DNA from: Coemansia sp. RSA 922 | Taxonomy: Eukaryota; Kickxellomycota; Kickxellomycetes; Kickxellales; Kickxellaceae | Length of the DNA stretch: 23,508 bases | Reading direction: 5' to 3' | Assembly: GCA_027577415.1 (NCBI GenBank) | Contig: JANBQS010000274.1 | Coordinates: 1 to 23,508, forward strand | Shown: one piece after another, positions 8,897 through 17,961 of the stretch | How the letters are laid out: each line of letters opens with the position of its first letter | How positions within the stretch are numbered: position 1 is the first letter of the stretch | Translations under genes and position numbers: made by a program | Notes under the pieces: generated by a model | What the model saw: only the letters and a program-made list of their open reading frames with translations | What the model was told of the DNA's origin: nothing | Databases searched by the model: none

Positions 8897-9111
8897 ACAA
8901 TGTTTGCGGGGTTGTCTCGGAATAAAAATTAAAAGGTGTTACGATAAGCAATAGATGTTATGAAATCTTTAGCACAGGGGGGGGGAGATGGAAGAGATCT
9001 TGGCATAAATCTGAGAGTGCCAAGACTTTTGTATTTCCTTTAAATTTCGATTGCCTAAGGGTGTTCAGACCATTCTTGCTCAGTACTCAATATCCAATAA
9101 AATTTTCTATC

Positions 9112-9618
9112 ATGGGCTTCCATCCAGGACACTTTTCTTACGCGCATCGGTGCCACGGTCGTCTGCGCAACAAGCTGATATTTGCTGGCGTCACTTTGTG
9201 GCTGGCATCGACGGTAATTGCCGGCGTACGTCGGTCAACAGGGTGGACACACAACAGTCACCGCCTAGCATCGCCACCACCGCCGCCACCGACTAGTATG
9301 CCGCCAAATGATGAGCGGCTGCAGTGGCTCGAGCAAGAGTACGTTGCATCGGCACCTGACGCAGCTACTCGTGAGCAGCGCCAAGCGTGGGTCGCTGCTG
9401 AGCGTGCTCGAGTAGCGTGGGCGTGGAACCGTAGCACTGGGTCTAGAAACCACTGTAATGAGGCAAAGGGCATTATGACTTGGTACTTGGGCGTAGGTGA
9501 GCGCACCCTGGACTGGGCTACTCGCAAGATATCGCGCTCCCAGCATTTCCACTGGCAATCACCACCACCATCGTCTTTGCCACCGCCAAGCGGTGAATCT
9601 ACTAACATCACTGTTTAA
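9112..9618 (+). CDS. Hypothetical small single-pass membrane protein
   Basis: This is a 168-residue protein I do not recognise. It starts at the ATG at 9112 with a short basic N-terminus (residues 1-20, with RCHGRLRNK). One membrane helix follows (KLIFAGVTLWLASTVIAGV, ~21-39), then a Pro-rich linker (six prolines at ~55-60). A charged, Trp-rich helical section (~65-130, with QWLEQEY, ERARVAWAWN and TWYLGVGERTLDWATRK) precedes a second Pro/Ser-rich tail. The basic start plus a single helix would fit a mitochondrial inner-membrane or ER protein, but nothing decides this. It is convergent with the Pof1-like gene (50 bases between stops), and aataaata near 9641 could serve as a poly(A) signal. 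Codon use looks like that of real genes nearby, which supports coding. Confidence 0.6.
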   Translation: MGFHPGHFSYAHRCHGRLRNKLIFAGVTLWLASTVIAGVRRSTGWTHNSHRLASPPPPPPTSMPPNDERLQWLEQEYVASAPDAATREQRQAWVAAERARVAWAWNRSTGSRNHCNEAKGIMTWYLGVGERTLDWATRKISRSQHFHWQSPPPSSLPPPSGESTNITV

Positions 9619-9667
9619 TACAATATCTTATACAAATAACAATAAATAGAGCCTGAGTTTTCTTCTA

Positions 9668-10678
9668 CTAGTCCCGATATAATTGGCTACTATTGATGTA
9701 CTCCAGGATACGTGGCGGGGTATCATGCACACCATGCGAGTTCTCACTAATAGCACGGCGGACTTGGGTAGAGCTAATATGCTTGACGCGCTCAGGCAGC
9801 TCCAACTCGTAGATGAAGCATAGGTAGGGAGCAATACGTGTGGCAACAAAAAACTCTTCGACGTCGCTATCCAAGAAGCCCGTTCGACGCGCATAGGCAA
9901 TACGACCTCCCTCGGCAAAGAATTGGTCGATTTCCGCCGGGTAATCAGGTCCATAGTACTTGGCATCAAAGAAGCGGATCAGAGTATCCCAGCCCATAGC
10001 AAAAAAGCACAAGACCTGGGGCATACCACTGCCCTTATACTCCTGGCGGACAATGTCGCGCACAGCCTGGCTTTTGTCAATGAAGCGTGGGGTGTTGACC
10101 ATGCCGATAGCCATGTTGTGCAGGTTGGAGGCGTCGAACTCGTCGCGGTTCACCCAAGAGTGCCACGTATCTGACGTCTCACCCGCTGCCACCGTCGTAG
10201 CCAGCATATCAACCATGCGCATGCGCTGCGCAAGACTAGCTCCTTGCTGAGGCTTGTCGGCGTTCAGCGAGCCTAGCAGCAGCAGAAAGGCGTCGATATC
10301 TAGCGACTGCCCTTCGCCGACCTTTTGTTGTCGCTGATCCTCTGACTTTGGCTTCGTTATGCCCATGCACTCGATGTATGCGCCGTGGCAGTAGTGAGGA
10401 GGGTTGAACGAGCTGTCCATCACCGCCACTCGAATCGTTGCTGCTGTCGTTTGCTTGGGCATGGGCCAGGTGTCGCAGAACTTGCGCGCTATCTTTACAG
10501 TTGGCTTTCTGTCGGCTGCGTGTGTGGCTATAAAGGACTTTACAAAGTCGTCGTACTCTGGAGTAACGCACTTCATCGCATTTTGCCCTTGCTCGTCTAG
10601 TAGTCCAGCCGCTGCCTCCGAGCGATCAGCCCAGCAACGTCTCGAAAACGTCGGGGTTTCAGACTCTGAAGCGCTCAT
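9668..10678 (-). CDS. Pof1-like nicotinamide mononucleotide adenylyltransferase-family protein
   Basis: This 336-residue protein belongs to the nucleotidylyltransferase superfamily. Residues 83-99 contain RVAVMDSSFNPPHYCHG, the (G/S)SFNPPHxxH nucleotide-binding signature. FAMGWDTLIRFFDAKYY sits at ~226-242, and ISSTQVRRAI (301-310) is the C-terminal ISSTxxR phosphate-binding motif. This set is typical of the yeast Pof1 branch of the NMN/nicotinate-mononucleotide adenylyltransferase family. These enzymes transfer AMP from ATP to a nucleotide in NAD metabolism; Pof1 itself was linked to protein quality control, so the exact role here is uncertain. An ~80-residue N-terminal extension lacks clear motifs. 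The gene is divergent from Pob3/SSRP1. Confidence 0.8.
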   Translation of the reverse strand: MSASESETPTFSRRCWADRSEAAAGLLDEQGQNAMKCVTPEYDDFVKSFIATHAADRKPTVKIARKFCDTWPMPKQTTAATIRVAVMDSSFNPPHYCHGAYIECMGITKPKSEDQRQQKVGEGQSLDIDAFLLLLGSLNADKPQQGASLAQRMRMVDMLATTVAAGETSDTWHSWVNRDEFDASNLHNMAIGMVNTPRFIDKSQAVRDIVRQEYKGSGMPQVLCFFAMGWDTLIRFFDAKYYGPDYPAEIDQFFAEGGRIAYARRTGFLDSDVEEFFVATRIAPYLCFIYELELPERVKHISSTQVRRAISENSHGVHDTPPRILEYINSSQLYRD

Positions 10679-10930
10679 GTGAAGAATGTGAAGAATGTGT
10701 ATTGGAAATTGAGATTAAAGTGCAAAGTAAAGAAGAGAAGAGCAGTGCGCGCATATACCAATGGTCGATTGCTGCCAATAGCGTGATTAGTGATCAAGCA
10801 CGCTGTGGTTGGGTACGCGTCGCACCAAACAAGCAAAATCAACTCGCTGTCACTTCTTTTTTTCTTCTTTTTCTCTTTAGTTGTCATTTGTTTATTTATT
10901 ATCGTAAATCTTATTTTGTTTTTTGGAAAA
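10679..10930. promoter_or_regulatory. Divergent promoter, Pof1-like gene / FACT subunit
   Basis: These 252 bases separate two divergent start codons and must contain both promoters. The half nearest the FACT gene is a long T/C-rich tract (about 10855-10890) ending in ctctttag, which could be the 3' end of a 5'-UTR intron or just a pyrimidine-rich fungal core promoter. Confidence 0.5.
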
Positions 10931-12652
10931 ATGAGTGATTCGCGTGTCCCCTTCAGCGACATTTACTTGGCTACTGAGCCCTACGTCAAATCCGTTGGCC
11001 AAGTGCGGATAGGCGCGTCGGGAATTGGCTGGAAGGCCGCCGAGGGCGAGGCGGAGGCCCTCCAGGGCGTAAACATCCCAGGACTATCGATGCCCGCCGG
11101 CATGCTTGCACTCCAGCGCGAAGACTTGCGTCGCTTGCAGTGGCAGCGCGTAGCTCGCGGATACGGACTGCGGATCTACACAAAGAGTGGCACCTTGCAT
11201 AAGCTGGACGGATTCACGGCAGACGACTACGAGCAGCTGCGCGACGCAGTGAAGCGGTTCTTCTCGGGCCTGACGCTCGAGGTGCGCGACATTAGCTTTA
11301 AGGGCTGGAACTGGGGGAAGACCGACTTCGAGGGTTCTGATATGTCGTTCCGCGTCGAGAACCGTCCCATGTTTGATCTGCCGATGGCCTATGTTTCGAA
11401 CACTAATTTGGCCAACAAGAACGAGGTCAGCGTGGAGTTCCAGCCGCCTCGCGCCACTGGCAAGGGCACAAAGCGGAAGGGCGCGCCTGATGAGCTGGTC
11501 GAGGTCCGCTTCTACGTACCTGGAACCATTGCCACCGGCGCTGCTATCCCGGCAGCCAGGGACGATGACGAGAATATGTCGGTTGACGGCGAAAAGAGCG
11601 ACAATGACGACGAGGTCAGTGCTGCGTCGGCGTTCCATGAGGCCATCAAGAACGCGGCGGATCTGGGCCAGGTCAGCGGCGACAGCATTGTGCAGTTCCC
11701 CGAGATCCTGTGTCTGACTCCGCGTGGCCGCTACGGCATCGACATGTTTTCGAACTTTTTGCGCCTGCGTGGCAAGACCTACGACTACAAGATCCCCTAC
11801 GACAACGTCCAGCGCCTGTTCCTCGTCTCGAAGCCCGATGAGCTGCACATGATGTTTATCGTGGGCCTGAACCCGCCCATCCGCCAGGGCCAGACCCGGT
11901 ACCCGTACCTGGTTCTGCAGTTTGTGCGCGACGAGGAGGTAGCTATTGATCTGAATCTCGAGGCCGACGAGGACGCCAAGCGCAAGACGGAGGCGGCTAA
12001 GCTGCGCAAGCACTATGACGAGCCGCTGTACCGTATTGTGGCTACGGTGTTCAAGGCCATGACTGACAAGAGGCTGATTGAGGGCGGCGGCTTTGGCGGC
12101 TACCACGGGTCGCAGGGCATCAAGGCGTCGCTCAAGGCCAACGAGGGCACGCTGTACCCGCTGGACAAGGGCTTTTTGTTTGCACCCAAGCCTGCGCACT
12201 ATATTCCGCATTCGGAGATATCGAGCATCGTGTTTTCGCGTGTCGACGCGTCGAGCTCCAACAAAATGCGCACCTTTGATCTCAAGTTCAACATGCATGG
12301 TGCGCAGGACTACCAGTTTGTCAGTATCAACCGCGAGGAGCACGCGACGCTTGAGGAGTATATGACTAAGCATGGCATCAAGATGCTGAGCGAGCTTAAT
12401 GAGACCACTGCTGTCTCGTACAAGGGCATGGATGCGGATGACGATGACGAGTCTGATGAGGATGTCACTCCCGCTACTCTGTTGGGTGCTGGCGGTGGTG
12501 GTGCCGCGGCGCTTAATGCTTCGGTCGGCGCGATGGGCCTGGGTAGCGATGAGGATGAGAGCGAGGACGAGGACTTTGTTGCTGGCAGCGAGAGCGATGT
12601 TCCTGAGGAATACGATGAGAACTACGAGTCTCCCGATGACGCCGAAGAGTAG
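10931..12652 (+). CDS. POB3: FACT complex subunit Pob3/SSRP1 (HMG-less)
   Basis: This 573-residue protein is the smaller subunit of the histone chaperone FACT, which with Spt16 reorganises nucleosomes during transcription and replication in the nucleus. The start at 10931 gives MSDSRVPFSDIYL, the natural N-terminus of the family. In order: the N-terminal dimerisation/PH region (residues ~1-180, with GQVRIGASGIGWK and LEVRDISFKGWNWG), an acidic linker (DDDENMSVDGEKSDNDDE), the tandem PH middle domain (FPEILCLTPRGRYGIDMF through KMRTFDLKFNMHG) and an acidic tail (DDDDESDEDV ... DEDESEDEDF). No HMG box follows, as in yeast Pob3 and unlike animal SSRP1, so an Nhp6-like partner would supply it (inferred). 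Strong G/C-ending codons suggest high expression. The gene is complete and unspliced. Confidence 0.95.
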   Translation: MSDSRVPFSDIYLATEPYVKSVGQVRIGASGIGWKAAEGEAEALQGVNIPGLSMPAGMLALQREDLRRLQWQRVARGYGLRIYTKSGTLHKLDGFTADDYEQLRDAVKRFFSGLTLEVRDISFKGWNWGKTDFEGSDMSFRVENRPMFDLPMAYVSNTNLANKNEVSVEFQPPRATGKGTKRKGAPDELVEVRFYVPGTIATGAAIPAARDDDENMSVDGEKSDNDDEVSAASAFHEAIKNAADLGQVSGDSIVQFPEILCLTPRGRYGIDMFSNFLRLRGKTYDYKIPYDNVQRLFLVSKPDELHMMFIVGLNPPIRQGQTRYPYLVLQFVRDEEVAIDLNLEADEDAKRKTEAAKLRKHYDEPLYRIVATVFKAMTDKRLIEGGGFGGYHGSQGIKASLKANEGTLYPLDKGFLFAPKPAHYIPHSEISSIVFSRVDASSSNKMRTFDLKFNMHGAQDYQFVSINREEHATLEEYMTKHGIKMLSELNETTAVSYKGMDADDDDESDEDVTPATLLGAGGGGAAALNASVGAMGLGSDEDESEDEDFVAGSESDVPEEYDENYESPDDAEE

Positions 12653-12866
12653 GCAACAGCAGTTTTTTCCTTTTATTTTTTATTCATACGTCAATGCAAA
12701 AATTAAAAACCCACCCTCTCAATTTCAAGGCCCATAGCAAGTGGCTATGCTACATTGAATTTAAGGATGGGGAAATATGAAAATAAAAAAATAAAACTAT
12801 TGTGTATTACATATATCGCACACTTTTTTTTACAATTTTTTTTTGTTTTATTTCATATACTTGAAG

Positions 12867-13289
12867 ATGAAGATACGCTGTATAGTTATTCTCAATCGCC
12901 AGGACATACCCGTGTATATGCGGAGTTTTGACGACACTTCGAGCGAAGACACTACTGTAAAATACCAGTACCTGGCACACACCTCTGTTGACGTTATCGA
13001 GGAGCGTATGGCTAACACCAAGTCAACCGACTTGTACTTGGGATTACTTCAAACAGTCGGCGAACTAGCCATATACGGCTATGTATTGAATACTGGAGCT
13101 CGTATAATTCTAGTAATCTCTGTACCAGAATCAATCGTGCGAAGCGCAGCGATACGTGAAATATTCCAGCAAATCCATGCTGGGTATATTGCCCTTGTAT
13201 GTAATCCTTTTAATAACGAACAGGGTAAACTTGTTTCTAGCAAATTCGATTTAATTATTGGAGAACTAGGCCGTATCCATTCTAATTAA
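12867..13289 (+). CDS. TCA17: TRAPP complex subunit TRAPPC2L / Tca17
   Basis: This 140-residue sedlin-fold protein has the usual length of human TRAPPC2L. The start is the ATG at 12867, giving MKIRCIVILNRQDIPVYMRS, which matches the first beta strand of the family. Diagnostic stretches are YLAHTSVDVIEER (in TRAPPC2L: HTSLDVVDE), TDLYLGLLQTV, YGYVLNTGARIILVIS, IREIFQQIHAGY and VCNPF. It is a subunit of the TRAPP tethering complex, acting as a guanine nucleotide exchange factor assembly factor for Rab GTPases at the Golgi. It lies 214 bases after the FACT subunit and 127 before the deaminase gene on the same strand, a compact arrangement with no implied functional link. Confidence 0.9.
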   Translation: MKIRCIVILNRQDIPVYMRSFDDTSSEDTTVKYQYLAHTSVDVIEERMANTKSTDLYLGLLQTVGELAIYGYVLNTGARIILVISVPESIVRSAAIREIFQQIHAGYIALVCNPFNNEQGKLVSSKFDLIIGELGRIHSN

Positions 13290-13416
13290 TAATAATGCCA
13301 TAGTTTCCTTAATGTGTGGAGAATAAGCTGGTTGGATGAGATGGTTGGTGAGGGGGTGGGGTTATCTTTTTCTCTTCATTTTGTGTGTCTGTATACATTT
13401 TTTTTTTGTTGAAAAT

Positions 13417-13884
13417 ATGGCTGAAACTTATTCGAAAAGGGATGTAGAGTTGATGAAGAAGGCTATAGAGGAAGGCAAAAGGTGTACTAGTGTCGATACC
13501 GCCTATAACGTTGGAGCTGTTATCGCCAGCGGCGACAAGCAGAAAATAATAAGCACTGGATATTCGCGACAGTACCCAGGAAACACTCACGCCGAAGAAT
13601 GTGCTTTACTAGCGATTGCCAACAAGAAAGAAAAGGTCCCTGAAACATCGGTTATGTATACAACCATGGAACCATGCTCGAGGCGCTTATCCGGAAAGCA
13701 ATCCTGCGTCGATCGTATTATTAAATCAGGAATACGTCTAGTATATGTGGGAGTCAGAGAACCGCCCAATTTTGTCCAATGCACTGGCGTCGAAGAACTG
13801 ACCAAAAAGGGAGTGAAAGTAGTACATATTGCAGAGTTGGAAGCCGAGTGCCGTAAGCTAAATGAGCACATTGTGGCTAAATAA
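13417..13884 (+). CDS. Rib2-type DRAP deaminase (zinc-dependent deaminase), stand-alone
   Basis: This 155-residue member of the cytidine/deoxycytidylate deaminase superfamily has the zinc site HAEECAL (His58, catalytic Glu60) and MEPCSRRLSGKQSC (Cys87, Cys97). The 9-residue spacing between the cysteines, the PC(S)xRLSG signature and the preceding STGYSRQYPGNTHAE are characteristic of the fungal Rib2 deaminase domain. That domain deaminates the ribitylaminopyrimidine phosphate intermediate of riboflavin synthesis. In budding yeast the domain is fused to a pseudouridine synthase; here it is a separate protein. The ATG at 13417 gives the natural start; the upstream in-frame extension is T-rich leader sequence. 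It is convergent with the DHHC gene, with only 20 bases between stops. Confidence 0.85.
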   Translation: MAETYSKRDVELMKKAIEEGKRCTSVDTAYNVGAVIASGDKQKIISTGYSRQYPGNTHAEECALLAIANKKEKVPETSVMYTTMEPCSRRLSGKQSCVDRIIKSGIRLVYVGVREPPNFVQCTGVEELTKKGVKVVHIAELEAECRKLNEHIVAK

Positions 13885-13904
13885 AAAATATTACAAAAAA
13901 ATTA

Positions 13905-15395
13905 TTAGGTATATGATAATTGGTCGTATGCGACTTTACTTTGACGTCTGGTGGCAATACTGCCCAGAAATCGCCATATTGCCTGTGTGACCCGGTATGG
14001 AGCAGATATAACGTGGAAAGCCAGAGTCGTAGACTGACGACGGCTGCGACGAGATGGCGAGGCTGGCGTAGGAGACACTGAGGGACTAGGAAGTGCACCA
14101 GCTGTGTATATCGGGAGTGCTGACATTGGCAACATTTCGCTGCTGTCGTCATCAGCCGCCTGGGACTGCTTGTATTTCATAGCAGCATACTCAAACGTAG
14201 TCATGCGCATAACACACAAACGCAAATGCAAGGTCAGCAGCATAGCTACAGATACCAGGCCAGCCGCGGCTAAAACCGCATAAAAGGCCAAGACGACCAC
14301 TAGGGCAATTGCCGGCGATGACATGACCTTGTTAAAATCCATCGGTGTTTGATTGAGGAACAAGCGAGCGGTGCGGTCAAATGCCGACTCATCCGTAGCA
14401 GCGAGGTAAACTAGACGTGCGGCGCCACTGAGGACAAATAGCAGAGCCAGGAAGGCAAAGACCAGCGAAGAAAAGAACAGCCAGTAGTTCCTTTTACCCA
14501 CACATGTATTCAGCCAACGACAGTGGTGGTCCAACCCGGCCACACACTTGTTGCAGCGCTTACAGTGCCGCGTACCGGGACCTGCCTGGACACAGCATAC
14601 GCGGCAGAGGCCCGTGGTGGGGTCAACGACAGGCACGCCCCACGTCTGCTTAAAGTAAATGTCACGCACTGAGTCCTTTGTCTCGGGCGCCTGCGTATCG
14701 ATGGCCGATGCAGCCAGACTCAAACTATGCGATAAGGCAATGACCACAGCGCCCGCGATGTTTACAGCTGTAGCTTGAGGGTTGTAGCTGACAAGTGGAC
14801 GAACAAGCAATATGTAGCCACCGGTTAGCAGCACAGCACCCGTCCACTGCATGACAAAGAGCGGGTCGACTGGCAGGTGCAGCCCATGTGTGCGGTGCCA
14901 GAGGTTGTCGGCACCTCGGGGTATCCCACTCACGGCTGGCAGTTTTGCTACTTGCTGCCATACTACCAGCGGATCGTCCAAGTCCGTTGTCACTACGTTC
15001 AAAGCCTGGTGTTGTGGAGGAGTAATGGGCGCTGGCCTTCGTCGCATAAGATTCTCTACATATGCGGCGTCCGGCTCAGGCCACTCTGGCACCCACCGCG
15101 ACGCTCCTGTCTCGGTTTCTGACATGGGCGACGTTGGTGTCAGTAACAGCGGCCCACGAGCATCGTCTTCGTCGTACTGCATTTTACTTAACCCCTTTGC
15201 TACACCCGTTCCGCTACTGGTGCTGGTTGCTGTTGCGGGCCATAGCGATAGAGCTGCAGTGGACGACTCTAGCCCTAGCAACTTTGCTGCCTTGGGCCGT
15301 ACCTGTGCTGGGCTGACTCGGCCCTTGTAGCTGAGCACGGCAGTAGTAGCGTCATCAAACTCTGCATCCTCCGTGTTGACTGACGAGCGCCGCAT
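13905..15395 (-). CDS. DHHC-type protein S-palmitoyltransferase
   Basis: This 496-residue membrane enzyme transfers palmitate to protein cysteines. The start is the ATG at 15395 ([15 protein letters not shown]); an in-frame upstream extension is only a T-rich tract. There is a long cytosolic N-terminus (~175 residues), TM1 (~178-199), TM2 (~210-229), the zinc-finger CRD (~263-300) with the [13 protein letters not shown] and [16 protein letters not shown] elements (catalytic Cys292), TM3 (~305-332), TM4 (~358-389) and then TTFE (399-402), the TTxE motif after TM4. The C-terminal tail is rich in Pro/Ser/Arg. The variant DHHCxWLNxCVG instead of DHHCPWxxNCVG recalls animal ZDHHC1/11. The likely site is Golgi, ER or plasma membrane. 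The pyrimidine tract ending in gctcacag just before the ATG could be a 5'-UTR intron acceptor. Confidence 0.92.
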   Translation of the reverse strand: MRRSSVNTEDAEFDDATTAVLSYKGRVSPAQVRPKAAKLLGLESSTAALSLWPATATSTSSGTGVAKGLSKMQYDEDDARGPLLLTPTSPMSETETGASRWVPEWPEPDAAYVENLMRRRPAPITPPQHQALNVVTTDLDDPLVVWQQVAKLPAVSGIPRGADNLWHRTHGLHLPVDPLFVMQWTGAVLLTGGYILLVRPLVSYNPQATAVNIAGAVVIALSHSLSLAASAIDTQAPETKDSVRDIYFKQTWGVPVVDPTTGLCRVCCVQAGPGTRHCKRCNKCVAGLDHHCRWLNTCVGKRNYWLFFSSLVFAFLALLFVLSGAARLVYLAATDESAFDRTARLFLNQTPMDFNKVMSSPAIALVVVLAFYAVLAAAGLVSVAMLLTLHLRLCVMRMTTFEYAAMKYKQSQAADDDSSEMLPMSALPIYTAGALPSPSVSPTPASPSRRSRRQSTTLAFHVISAPYRVTQAIWRFLGSIATRRQSKVAYDQLSYT

Positions 15396-15802
15396 ACTGT
15401 GAGCAAAAAAAAAATATAAAAGAGAAAAGAAACTAATAAGTGACAAAGAAACTAATAAACAAAATAAAAAAATAACAAACAAACAGGAACAAACACCCAG
15501 TCAAACACATAAAAAAAGAGAATGAAATGAAAGCAAAGTATGTGCGGCGGCTTGCTTCATGCAAAAGAAAGGGGGGCGGTCGATTGAGCACCCACACCAA
15601 GCCACACACACATACATATGCGGTAATTAGAATAATTGAAGAACCATTTATTTATGAGACAAATAAAAGAGAGACAAAAAAGAACGGAGTGTCCAGCTGC
15701 AGGCACGAAATACAAAAGAAAAATTGTTTTTATTGAAGCTTTGGGTCCATGGTCCTTTTGCCTCCCCCAAATTAGAAAAGTGATCGACATTTTCGACTAC
15801 TC
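15396..15802. other. Gap upstream of the DHHC gene
   Basis: These 407 AT-rich bases lie between the DHHC start and the end of the receptor-like gene. They contain A-runs (T-runs on the coding strand), a short CA-rich microsatellite-like patch (ccacacacacatacatat, ~15601-15618) and presumably the DHHC promoter, possibly with a 5'-UTR intron. No gene was recognised. Confidence 0.5.
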
Positions 15803-17065
15803 TTAGAGAGATGCCAATGCCGCATCTCTCCAAATGTCAGGTAGTGCGGGATTCAGCAAAAACACTAGCAGATTCAGTAGTCCACTTAGACACGCCATCG
15901 CAGTTCCGTACACGTACAGTCCTCGCGATGGCTCCGCCGTCATGTTCATAGCCACCACTCCCAGCTGCGTAATAATCGGTACCAAAGGGTAGCATGCCAG
16001 TCGTTGCACTGAGCGCAGAAACCGCCGCTTATCCACATATGATCTCACTGCCATTGCCGCCCCGCCAGCACCCGCATGTCCGCCTACCACAGTCACCAAG
16101 TATCCGCGTCTTGAGCCACTATTCACCACTGGCTCTAGCGATTGCCGCCGGCCAACAGTCGGCGAGAACAGTCCTGCGCCTCCATCTCCTACCGAGAAAT
16201 GGCTGCTGCCCGAGTCCTTCAATGTCTCGGCGTCATGGCTTTCGCGCACGGATGATGCTGACGTCAGACGGTTCCAGTCCCACTTTTCTGGCATACGCGG
16301 TGCTGAAATGACCTCTACTGAGCTGCGCCACATAGCCCAGATCCTCAGCGACAAAAGAATCGCTACGCCCGAGCAGTACGCAATTGTCAAAACTACCCAC
16401 ACGTAATTGCACATCCACAGAACTAGGCGCCGCACCCAAGACTCGGCCGGCCAGTTGAAAGCATGCATGTACGGTACCCAGTAAATGTCACGCATCTGCG
16501 CTACGGCTATGGCTGGCAACAAAGCTGCCAAAACGACGCTGACTGGCACGTACCAGCGCTCCAGCCGCATGTAAACAGCTACTCGTACTTTTGTCAGTGT
16601 GCTCAGATGTAACTGAATCGAGATCGCGAGGGTCAGAAACACAAACAGCAATGTGCTGAACATTGACAACCACAGGATAAAGCGTAGTCCGGACTTGGTC
16701 TGCCCCATCATCAAGTCGTTTTGCAGCATGACGATTTGCGCCACAGAGCTCAAAAGGTCGGCTAGCGCTACGTAGCCGGAAACTCGGAGTGACAGCCGCT
16801 GCAAGTACTTGCGGTGCCGATGCGCAATGTGGGCTATCGCTGCTAGTACAAAAGCCGATGAGATAAGCGATACTATCGCCAGCGACTGGATGGTCATTAC
16901 CCACTGGTCGGAAATAACAAATGACCATTCGTCGCCCATGACGCTACCGCTGCCATTGCCATTGCCCAGCGTTGCGGCAAGCTCCGCCAGCGCCTGTCCA
17001 ATGTCCGCGGGAAGCACCGGGTGTCCAGCGCCGCTATTATCAGCACGCCCTGCTGGAGTATACAT
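15803..17065 (-). CDS. Seven-helix GPCR-like receptor (cAMP-receptor-like/Git3-like)
   Basis: This 420-residue polytopic membrane protein has an N-terminal segment of ~54 residues without a clear signal peptide. Seven hydrophobic helices follow at ~55-80, 95-114, 128-154, 171-191, 213-241, 357-374 and 383-405. The ~115-residue loop between helices 5 and 6 is Ser-, Gly- and Arg-rich (SSVRESHDAETLKDSGSS, GRRQSL), typical of a cytosolic loop 3 of a G-protein-coupled receptor. The sixth helix is introduced by RLACYPLVPIITQ, and the seventh ends NLLVFLLNPAL. Both resemble the YPL...T and N..VF..N features of Dictyostelium cAMP-receptor-like and fungal Git3/Gpr1-type receptors. The ligand is unknown. 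A non-GPCR transporter is less likely because of the 5+2 layout. The start is MYTPAG at 17065. Confidence 0.75.
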   Translation of the reverse strand: MYTPAGRADNSGAGHPVLPADIGQALAELAATLGNGNGSGSVMGDEWSFVISDQWVMTIQSLAIVSLISSAFVLAAIAHIAHRHRKYLQRLSLRVSGYVALADLLSSVAQIVMLQNDLMMGQTKSGLRFILWLSMFSTLLFVFLTLAISIQLHLSTLTKVRVAVYMRLERWYVPVSVVLAALLPAIAVAQMRDIYWVPYMHAFNWPAESWVRRLVLWMCNYVWVVLTIAYCSGVAILLSLRIWAMWRSSVEVISAPRMPEKWDWNRLTSASSVRESHDAETLKDSGSSHFSVGDGGAGLFSPTVGRRQSLEPVVNSGSRRGYLVTVVGGHAGAGGAAMAVRSYVDKRRFLRSVQRLACYPLVPIITQLGVVAMNMTAEPSRGLYVYGTAMACLSGLLNLLVFLLNPALPDIWRDAALASL

Positions 17066-17961
17066 TATACAAAGAATCAGTTATGATTAATATGCAAAAT
17101 AAAGATAGATAAAGTAAGAATGTCGTTAGTTGTTCGTTAAATGGATGGAAGATGAGATGAGCGTAAATGTTGGACCGCTGGGCTTCATCCATTTGTTGCC
17201 TCTCTATTTAAGCGCACAGGCAACTCTTACCAATTTTTTTTCTTCTTGGCGTCGCATGTAAAATGAATAAAGACGCAATAGCTTTCTCGTGTACTTCTTT
17301 ATGTCCTTTTCTTTCACTGTTCTTCAGCCATGAAGTCTGAGGCACCACGAGTGTCTTTCATGTCACTAAAAGAAAAAAGAAAAGCTGATGTGGCCGATCA
17401 CTTTCAATTCCTTTAAACTAGACAAAGACAAAAGAACCGCCCGAATCCTTTAGCCTCTGTTCATACTAGTATTTCTTTGAGTTTTTCTTTCCTTTTGCTG
17501 CGGAAGTGTCAGCGCCATGTAGGCATGGTCCTATTTACCTATAAATATGTCAAACTCTACGATTGTTTTCACGCGTTCACCATTCGTTCTTTGATAGTCT
17601 GTTTATGCTAAGCACCGTCATCTCAATAACCGACGACAAGGATGTCTATTTTCCAAGTGCCGTAGAACGCCTTGTCATCAACTCATTGATATTTTACATT
17701 TCAATATACCTCTTGGTAAAAAAAAGTCTGCTCAGTGTTTTAAAAAATATTGTCGATATATTGGAGCCCCGTAAGAACATGTGTTGAGATTGGGCAGGAT
17801 GGCAAGCAGGCAGCCTAGTCTCCATCACTACTTACTCGAGTAGGCTGTCACATGTTGGCGCCAGATATCAGAGCAATAGTTTTCTCTCTCTTACGTCGAT
17901 ACTGTGATGTCACCGTTGAGGGCTCAGGGTACATCCCCGTGCCAATGTCGTTTTTTGGTAT
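17066..17961. other. Long gap upstream of the receptor-like gene; no convincing gene
   Basis: This stretch of about 0.9 kb contains the promoter of the receptor-like gene and little else. A TATA-like tatttaag lies near 17204, cctataaatatg near 17539 and ggtatttaag near 17957. A 28-codon plus-strand reading frame at 17330-17416 (MKSEAPRVSF...) and a 74-codon AT-rich one at 17563-17787 are present but have no recognisable features. No tRNA, 5S rRNA or snRNA was recognised by eye. Confidence 0.4.

Noticed and set aside
10790..10930. In-frame N-terminal extension of the FACT subunit
   Set aside because: It is encoded by a T-rich leader and has no counterpart in Pob3/SSRP1. MSDSRVPFSDIYL at 10931 is the family N-terminus.
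11084..12373. 429-codon open frame on the minus strand across the FACT subunit gene
   Set aside because: It is antisense to a strongly conserved Pob3/SSRP1 frame. G/C-ending codons of that gene suppress stops on the opposite strand, and the translation shows no recognisable domains.
12733..12749. Small hairpin catagc-aagtg-gctatg downstream of the FACT gene
   Set aside because: A 6-bp stem is common by chance in about 200 bases of 3' sequence, and no known structured RNA motif was recognised.
15396..15482. Hydrophobic 29-residue N-terminal extension of the DHHC protein (start at 15482)
   Set aside because: It is encoded by a T-rich tract that looks like promoter or intron pyrimidine sequence. 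The ATG at 15395 opens a normal soluble N-terminus.
17563..17787. 74-codon plus-strand frame with a hydrophobic stretch
   Set aside because: It is AT-rich, without a codon preference like that of its neighbours, and has no recognisable features. The hydrophobicity follows from T-rich codons.
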